A stretch of 64,000 nucleotides of DNA from Lumbricus terrestris (lineage: Eukaryota > Annelida > Clitellata > Crassiclitellata > Lumbricidae): NCBI GenBank assembly GCA_949752735.1, contig OX457036.1:82921505-82985504 (forward strand), given 5' to 3'. Each line of letters begins with the position of its first letter. Positions within the stretch are counted from its first letter, which is position 1. Below are positions 52,201 to 64,000 of this stretch, in pieces. A program made the position numbers and the translations under genes. Under the pieces are notes generated by a model. The model ran no database searches. It had not been told where the DNA came from and was given only the letters and a program-made list of their open reading frames with translations.

Positions 52201-53827
52201 TTCCCTTTCTCTTTCTCATTGATTCATCCAAAGGGGATGTAAATTACCTCCCCTTAATAGTACTTCCACTTGTCTCCTCCTCCTTCAGCACACCCACATT
52301 CACTCATTCCACCTATGGGATGGCTGCTATCAACCGAACAGGATCTCTCAGTGCAAGGTCATTAGTGCGACCTTAACACTCCATTAGAGAGCTCCTTATC
52401 CTACATAACCCAGAACGGAGCACACAACCCCCCCCCACCCCTCGGTGCATGTAATCTCCCTATAAAATGTGATAGGCTTTGGCTGCTGCTTAATCTTACC
52501 TGTCACTTCCTTTGTACAATTAATCATCAGTGATATCGTTTGCTCAATCCTCATTTTAAATCCACGGACATCACAACAATAATCCGGGTCAACTTTCACC
52601 TTTAAAGTGAATGATTTTATATCCAATCCATCACTCAATCCTCCCTCCCTCCCACCTTCCCTCCCTCCCTCCCTCCTTCCTTCGTTCGTTCGTTCGTTCG
52701 TTCGTTCGTTCGTCCGTCCATAGTTCATACACCCATCAGCCCATCCACTACTCAGACATAATTATACTCTCTCTTTGCAACAGCTTGTTAAATCGAACTT
52801 CAATTATTGAGGTAGAAATTCCCAGCTTATGCATATTCTTCAGAGTATGAAACCAGGATGTCAAACTTCATACCTAATTTGACCCACTCCTGCTTCCATC
52901 AGCTGAAACAATTCAGAGAAATCAGATAGCGATTGGTATCACTCTCTGTCTTTACAATACCACAGTTCTTGTAGTTACCTGTTACCGCTTACATTACTGC
53001 AACTACTCACTTCTTGTCGGCTCCTGAAACACATCAATCGGTCTTCACTTTGTGCATATCCCTACATATTATACATGCTTGGAGTTTCGCACAACGAATG
53101 ATGGATCAACTAAATGCGACCTCAGAAGATTACAACATGAAAATAAACATTATTTGGAGAATTTTGTATTCCTACCAATTTCGTATTTCGTTATACAGTA
53201 ATTATATTACTCAATGCTCGTATACAGTGAAGCGCACATCTTTTGAAACTGGCTCAATACAGAATATACTTACTAACTTACTTATCTATTGTTGCGCAAA
53301 AGATCTACCGTGCATAAACGGATGTTCCGCTAGGATTGCGTTAGACTGGTTCCGTGCATGTTTGTGATGCAATTGGCTTCGACTGGAGATCATCATCTCT
53401 ATCCACACCACCACAAAGTCTCCATTTCTGACCAGTAAATAGACTCATTGTGACAGACAGCAAGCAATAACAGCAGCAGCCTCTGTCCTCCTATCTCTCC
53501 ACTTCTCCTCTCTCCCATCATCTCCAGCACATTGCACTCACCCAACTCAGGTCTGATAGCTGCAGACATTAAGTTGCAATCAGTGAATAGTCACAGACCT
53601 ACAGAACCTATCAAGGAACACAGCACATCAAGTGTGGATGCCAGCTAGTCAGGCCCTTATCTTCATTCCTCGTACACGTATCTTCTGGGGTAAAATTCTG
53701 GTTGGAAACTGAAATGAACTGAGGAGAATTCTTTTCTCACATGGTTTCATTTCAAAATTCTTCAAGAAGACAAGCTGAGTGGGACTATGAGTGCACAATG
53801 TACATGATGCACTACTGTCCCAAAGTA
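46261..53827. other. 7.6 kb without a recognised gene
   Basis: AT microsatellites (48110-48360, 49010-49150), CA tracts (47438-47510, 49445-49660 with ATGCATATTCATCATC units), a CCTT/CGTT tract (52640-52715) and a GC-richer patch at 51380-51600. A possible 58-bp noncoding exon lies on the minus strand at 46915-46972. No recognisable protein domain was found on either strand. Confidence 0.6.
52640..52718. repeat. CCTT/CGTT tetranucleotide repeat
   Basis: CCCT units change to CGTT units part-way along the tract. Confidence 0.9.
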
Positions 53828-53828
53828 G

Positions 53829-53875
<47 letters not shown>

Positions 53876-53893
53876 ATTTCTGTCTGTCTGTCG
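53828..53893. repeat. TCTG microsatellite
   Basis: Nearly pure TCTG tandem just before the LINE insertion at 53911. A second TCTG tract lies at 57596-57658. Confidence 0.92.
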
Positions 53894-53910
53894 TCACAGT
53901 GTCGTGGCTG

Positions 53911-54395
53911 TAGTATAAAAGTCAAGATCCGGTTGTATGAAGCCATAGTGATGAGCACACTGCTATATGGAGCTGAGACATGGCCAATGACGGTGGCAAA
54001 TAAGAAAAAACTAGAGGCAGCGCATCACAGGTGGCAAAGAAGAATTTTGCACGTCTCCTGGAAGGACAAGATCACAAATGAAATCATCAGAGAAAGAACA
54101 GGGCTGGACAAACTGGAGAACATCATCAGAAAGAAAAGACTGAACTGGATGGGACACGTGGCACGAATGAGCAGCGACAGAAGAGCCAATCAGGTGATGA
54201 ACTGGACTCCAAAGGGGAAGCGTGGAAGAGGAAGGCCAAGAAAGAACTGGATGGGAACTGTTCGAGAAGATCTGAAGTGCTTGGAGATGACGGTGGAGGA
54301 TGCTGTTCGGATGGCGATGGACCGGGTGGAGTGGAAAGGCTGCGTTGCCCGATGTGCAGTTCTGCACGGGATGGACTAAGTACCTAAGTAAGTAA
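53911..54395 (+). mobile_element. 5'-truncated non-LTR retrotransposon with 10-bp target duplication
   Basis: The plus-strand frame to TAA at 54377-54379 encodes VKIRLYEAIVMSTLLYGAET, HHRWQRRILHVSWKDKITNE and RKKRLNWMGHVARMSSDRRA, then GKRGRGRPRKNWMGTV and ARCAVLHGMD. This is the typical C-terminus of animal endonuclease/reverse-transcriptase ORFs. A TAAG tail follows. GTCGTGGCTG occurs at 53901-53910 and at 54396-54405, so the insert is precisely bounded. The open frame suggests a recent insertion. Confidence 0.9.
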
Positions 54396-54405
54396 GTCGT
54401 GGCTG

Positions 54406-58990
<4,585 letters not shown>

Positions 58991-59009
58991 CATAAACATA
59001 TTTCTTAGG

Positions 59010-59180
59010 TACTAAAGCTTTCATTCGTTCGTTCATTCATTCATTCATTCATCACAAGAATTTACAGAGCACCTCTTCAAGACTACTATTCGGTAGTGCC
59101 CCAACAGTCCAACACCAGCAAGGCTGAAAAGAACAGTCTTGAGATGAGCCTTAGAAGCAAAAGTCCTTGATAAAATGTCT
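59010..59180 (-). mobile_element. Truncated LINE 3' tail
   Basis: Minus-strand copy of the 26556-26973 LINE end: ...GCACTACCGAATAGTAGTCT TGAAGAGGTGCTCTGTAAAT followed by an AATG/AACG tandem at 59023-59052. The coding end is degraded. Confidence 0.65.
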
Positions 59181-59830
59181 GTATAGTAGTTTGTTATGGA
59201 CTCCATCTAATAATATAAGCAACCACATTACATTACATGATCTGTGGTAATCCAGTCTATAATGACTTTATTTTACTTAGGGTGTCAGTCAAATTACTGC
59301 TTTATTAAAGTGAGAAACCTGGTCAACAACCTCATCGGTTGAAGAGACCCATAAACTGAGAAGTAAGATTAGGGTGGGTGCAACTGGGTAAACTGGGTTT
59401 AAGGAAGGCACAAAGTGAACTGGTTTGACTAGAAAACAGGACTCCAGATTCTCTTATGTTCACAACAGGACCATAAAATGCATTAGATCTTGAATTTATT
59501 TTCAATCATGTTTAGCTATTTAAAGTCTGAATGGATTGCATGTGAATCATACATTCCACCTAATAACACCTAATACTCCCACTTGTCTAAGTATAAACGA
59601 ATGACAAGACCAGCAACAGCAGCTTATCAGAGGGAAGCACAGCTGTGCAGGAGGAGGACAGGAAGTTTGGCCAGACTGAACAAATGTTTGTTTACCTAAG
59701 AGTCAACCTGACTCTGGTTCTGTTTACTCCAGAATTCCAAAGAATGGGAGCAGTGGAGCAGAGAAGAGAAGTTCAAACAGACCAGGGCCCAATGATGAGG
59801 AGGAGAGCTCACCAAGACAGCTGCTGCGCT

Positions 59831-59914
59831 GGTCAAAGTCAGACAGTGTCATTCAATTAAGTTAGAAGAGATGGTCAAAGTCAGACTGTGTCATTCAATT
59901 AAGTTAGAAGAGAT
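59831..59914. repeat. 42-bp tandem duplication
   Basis: GGTCAAAGTCAGACAGTGTC and the following 22 bp are repeated at 59873 with one visible change. Confidence 0.93.
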
Positions 59915-60985
59915 AACTTCTACATAAACACCAGAGCAAGAAATATTTACTTGAAAGATTCAAGTGGGAAGATTAAACCAATTAGCTGAAAAATATAAAC
60001 AGCTAAAGATCTAAACTGAACAACTGAAAAAACTAACAGACTTACGTCAATATCGATTTCAACAGATTTCCCTATAATTATAAGCATAATAATCCTGCTC
60101 AGCCCACAGATGGACATTTGAGTTGCAATAAGCAACAGCTGTTTAGTCACCTCACTCGATATCAACCCATCTGTTAACTATTGTAAACACAGCTCTACTG
60201 TATCACTGGTGAATCAATGAAAACGACCCGCTAATCACCAGCCAATAAAAAAGAACAGACATCTATTTTCTCTTTCCTCCTAATGACTAATCCCTGTATA
60301 GTCTCCAAACGCCATTTCAAATAACTTATCCAAACAACTCCGAAGCAGACAGGATGATTGATCGATGATGATTGGATGTCACAAGCCAGCATTCTAACTA
60401 ACCAAGTAAGTAATTTAGCACTTCATAATTCAAAGCATAGTAACTAAAAAGCAGGATCATTTGGGGCATAAATACCCCATAACCCCAAACCATAATTTTG
60501 GGGTCTGGAGTTTGGACCTATAGTTAACAAGTTCACAGTCAATCTCACATGCATCATTCTAGTCAGATGATATTTTGCTGTGTGTAACTTTACAGCACAA
60601 CTTAATACATGCAGATGATTAATACTAGACCCAAATTTAAATCTAGAAACTCCTTTGGTCCATGCAGTCAAACATGACACAGATATATATATATATATAC
60701 ACAAAATTATACATATATATACATACATATATATATATATATATGTTTATGCAACTGCAGTAACGGTTCATTAGGATGAATCCAAGTTTTAAGGACATCT
60801 CTCTCATCTTATACATCTCTAATATCTTGCTGTGAATTCTGACATCTTCATGCTCATAATATGCTAGACAGGTTTAGTTCACTTCTCTTTTCGACAACTG
60901 ACTACTATTCATTTGCATATCCCTACTCCCCCTGCACCCCACAATATATGGTATAGCTCCCTTAATTTTCTCTTTCTCCTACTAC

Positions 60986-61054
60986 TCGTTCACTGATTCA
61001 GTTGAGATGAATCGTTCACTGATTCAGTTGAGATGAATCGTTCACTGATTCAGT
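60986..61054. repeat. 26-bp tandem repeat, about 2.6 copies
   Basis: TCGTTCACTGATTCAGTTGA GATGAA occurs twice plus a partial copy. Confidence 0.93.
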
Positions 61055-64000
61055 CCGCCAAGTGATAACAAAGCCGTCCATGGAGCCTGTCAACGAATTG
61101 TTCAATAATCTGGCTTTGAATGCTTTCAGTTTCGAATTTTAAAAAAGACAATAAGAAAACTGTGACTTCACAGTAATCAATAAGCAATCCAATTTTTCTT
61201 TTCGTCCACAATATAGGAAACTCCAGTTTGGGACTGGTTTAACAACAATCCAAAATTAGAACCGTCACCAGTGGTGGATTCAGGCGGATGAACACGTCTA
61301 TACGCAGGAGGAAGACAACTCACTTCATAAGTATGTGATTGCTGCATCATCAATTTGCTGATGGAACAAATCCATATGTTGCTACTTGATATCTTGGATA
61401 AATCTGGTGAACAATGGCCGTATTCTAGCAGCCGTCCTCTGAGTAAACTTCTCAAACTTCTCTGGTCATTGTGTAGGAATTCCTTGGAACTGTTGCATGA
61501 CATAGTGCCCCCCACAACCCCTGCCCCGGTAATGGGCAGCAGTTATTAATACAGTGGATTCTTTAATAAAGAATATGAGCTTTACTTACTCGCTGACTCA
61601 CTTATCCTTCTGTGGGACAACGTTTAAATTCTGTCCCTTTCTCGTTTTCTTCCTCCCCTTAGAGCAGATTGGTGATTTTTTTATAAAAAAACTGCCACAA
61701 GGAAAGTGAATGAGATAAGTGAGGTAAGCTACTTAACGCTATCCATCACATTCTGAGGAGTTGACCCCATTCTAACATCAGGTCACCAGAGGTCAGAACC
61801 ATTGAGGGGCAGCTCTCCCCAGCCTCTGAATCAGGGATTCGTTTCATCCTTTGACACCAGCCAATCAGATCACTGGCTGGAGCATTAAATCAGGAGGAGA
61901 GAGAAAGGGGGAGAGAGGCCTGGGGTCAGTGAAGAAACACCTCAAGTGGAAGATATACATTGGAAGAGGTGGAAACACAATCCTCACCCGGAAAATAATT
62001 GAGAGCTGGACTATCTGATGTAACCCACTGACATAGTACAGGAGGCTGAGAGCATTGAGATCTCCTTGGTTACGCATTAGCTTGTCATCAGATGCGTTTA
62101 AAGCAGACATTCAGGAAACTATTTCCTTAGAGGCAAATTGTGATTCTAAAAACAGAACAGTTTGCCATGAACTGGGCGAAAGTTGTCCAATCTGAATTCA
62201 GATTTTCTAGGGATGAAGGTATCATCATCAAGGACTGCTAAGTGGCTAATTATACCCCTGGCATTATCTGTCAGATTCATCTGGGAACAGGGGGACCAGC
62301 CCAACCACAATTAGTCACCTGGGGTCAATAGGTTGTCAGCAATCATTTCCATAGTTTGGCTACAAAGAGTTATTTACTCTCATCAATTATTAAAGCATTT
62401 CTCTGGTAATCATTTCCTCAGCAACAACACGAATGGAATGCTCCAGCAACAGACAACAATGTTTCCAGACAAATCCTGGAATTTATGGTGGTGGTGGGAT
62501 ATTCACTTCAACTTGGAACTGGAACAGCTCTAGGAAAGAAAAGGAACCACATCCAACGGAGCCTGCATGGGTAAATGAGCCGCCATCACTCAACAGAACA
62601 GATCCGAGGGTGGGTAAACACAATGTCTCAATTCAGTACTCACACATTTCTGCTGGAGAGAAAGGGGAGGGGAGGGAGGGATGGATGGAGAGAGGGAGGG
62701 AGGGAGGAGTGAGAGAGAGACATAGACAGAGAGAAAGGGATAGGTAGTGGACATATTACATTGAGCAAAAAAAGGAGAAATAAATATCAATCAACGGGGA
62801 ATTAAATAGGTGTAAGTTCTTTTCTCTACTCAGTCTACAAATACACTATCACTAATTCACCATAGAATGATAGAAAATCATCTAAGCAAGAGTACAACTC
62901 CTTACTGCACAAATAACACAAATAACACAAAAGAAACCCACCTACAATTTCAACTGACATCCCATACTGCTGTAAGCAGACCAAATGATTACATCATCAA
63001 CCAATCAAAATAGCAATATAATAGCACAACTATTACGTTAGTAGACTGATTTTATGGTTTACCATGTGGACATATCTATTACCAATGTATACAATGTCAA
63101 AAATCCACTAGAACAAAAGGATACATTCTCACTAAGCGAATGACATATCACCAACCCCAACTCTCTGAGACATTGTGACCACGTCACTGCGTAACTCACA
63201 ATAGCAAAACTTAATAGCACAGATCATATAATGTTTATAACTCATTACAGAAATAATTACTCTAGGCCAAATCAAATCCAATTAGGTCTTTCAGGAAAAC
63301 TGGTAAAACAAACTTCTAATAAATGTTTTATCTCTCAGGCTTCTACTCAAATCAAGTTATCAGAATCGACTAAAGTGCCTTGATGAAACATCAGAGTTAA
63401 AAACAAACACAATTTCATAGTTCTTGGCAATCAATCATCAATCAATCAATCAATCAATCAATCATCAATAAATTAGTTGGAATTTACATAGAGCCCTTGT
63501 AGATCTCTACTCAAGAACCAACCTTCTTAAGTGCCAGCATGTTGTCAAAGTAAGCACCACACTTATAATCATCTTAATTTATTGTCACTGGTTAGCATCA
63601 CTGATGAGCAAATTATGAGTATTGAGTATCACAGCATATGGACAGTTATACAAAATGCTCCACAGCCAAGTTGTCAAGACCAATAATGATTCTGTGTACC
63701 AGACCTACATATGAAGAAACAAACCATTTCTACATTACTAACAGTAATGTTTAAATGTTTAATGGTTCTTTTGTCTGTTTTAAATCCAGTATATCAGTGA
63801 ATAATCATTGAAGCACCAGACTTTGGCCCAGCACAAGTTCCGTGAAATGGGAAATCACTTGAAGTACCGACAGTCTAATGTGAGAGATGTGCCAGTGAAA
63901 TGGAAGACAAGTTCTCATCTCATAGAACCAAAGAACATCAATCTGCAGTATCACAAGCTGAACTCAGACATGTTGTCTATCTTATCCTCCTGAACTTAAC

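Larger units (their letters stand above)
59181..64000. other. 4.8 kb without a recognised gene
   Basis: Contains a 42-bp tandem duplicate (59831-59914), a 26-bp tandem (60986-61054), a diverged LINE tail around 63425-63530 and a GA-rich tract at 62650-62740. No reading frame resembles a known domain. Confidence 0.5.

Overview
The window is eukaryotic, AT-rich, intron-rich DNA from an invertebrate animal. It is dominated by one large gene on the minus strand, a plexin (semaphorin receptor). I rebuilt 28 consecutive coding exons by hand from splice sites and reading phase. They run from the start codon at 36147 down to 178 and give 4914 nt, or 1638 codons, in one uninterrupted frame. The encoded order is signal peptide, Sema domain, PSI1, a linker, PSI2, IPT, PSI3, several IPT domains, one transmembrane segment, the first half of the split R-Ras/Rap GAP domain, the Rho-GTPase-binding insert, and the first residues of the second GAP half. 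The last exons, roughly 250-280 residues judged by family length, lie beyond the left edge. Several exons are too short to stand out as open reading frames, notably the PSI2 exon at 17118-17229, and were found only by translating between splice signals.

The 27.8 kb to the right of 36147 (36148-64000) holds no protein-coding gene I can recognise. It is probably upstream or 5'-UTR-intron sequence of the plexin, filled with repeats. It contains a 2.1 kb array at 40173-42302 with no G on the plus strand, long CA, CACG, polypurine and TCTG tracts, MITE-like DNA transposons with visible target-site duplications, and a 5'-truncated LINE with a 10-bp target duplication.

Mobile elements throughout include at least four kinds of non-LTR retrotransposon 3' ends (1193-1383 and 32905-33110 are one family; the others are 2100-2727, 26556-26973 and 53911-54395). 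There are two kinds of SINE with tRNA-like heads (16189, 33731 and 34581 are one kind, 25491 the other), a Helitron-like element (13456-14046), and piggyBac-like, hAT-like and Harbinger-like miniature elements. The SINE at 16189 ends in the same tail as the LINE at 26556-26973, and that tail includes the LINE's own stop codon, which points to a SINE/LINE mobilisation pair.

Organism: a non-vertebrate metazoan. The cytoplasmic domain is clearly plexin but more divergent from vertebrate plexin-A than I would expect for a close relative, so an early-branching animal such as a sponge is possible. This is a low-confidence inference; the sequence alone does not settle it.
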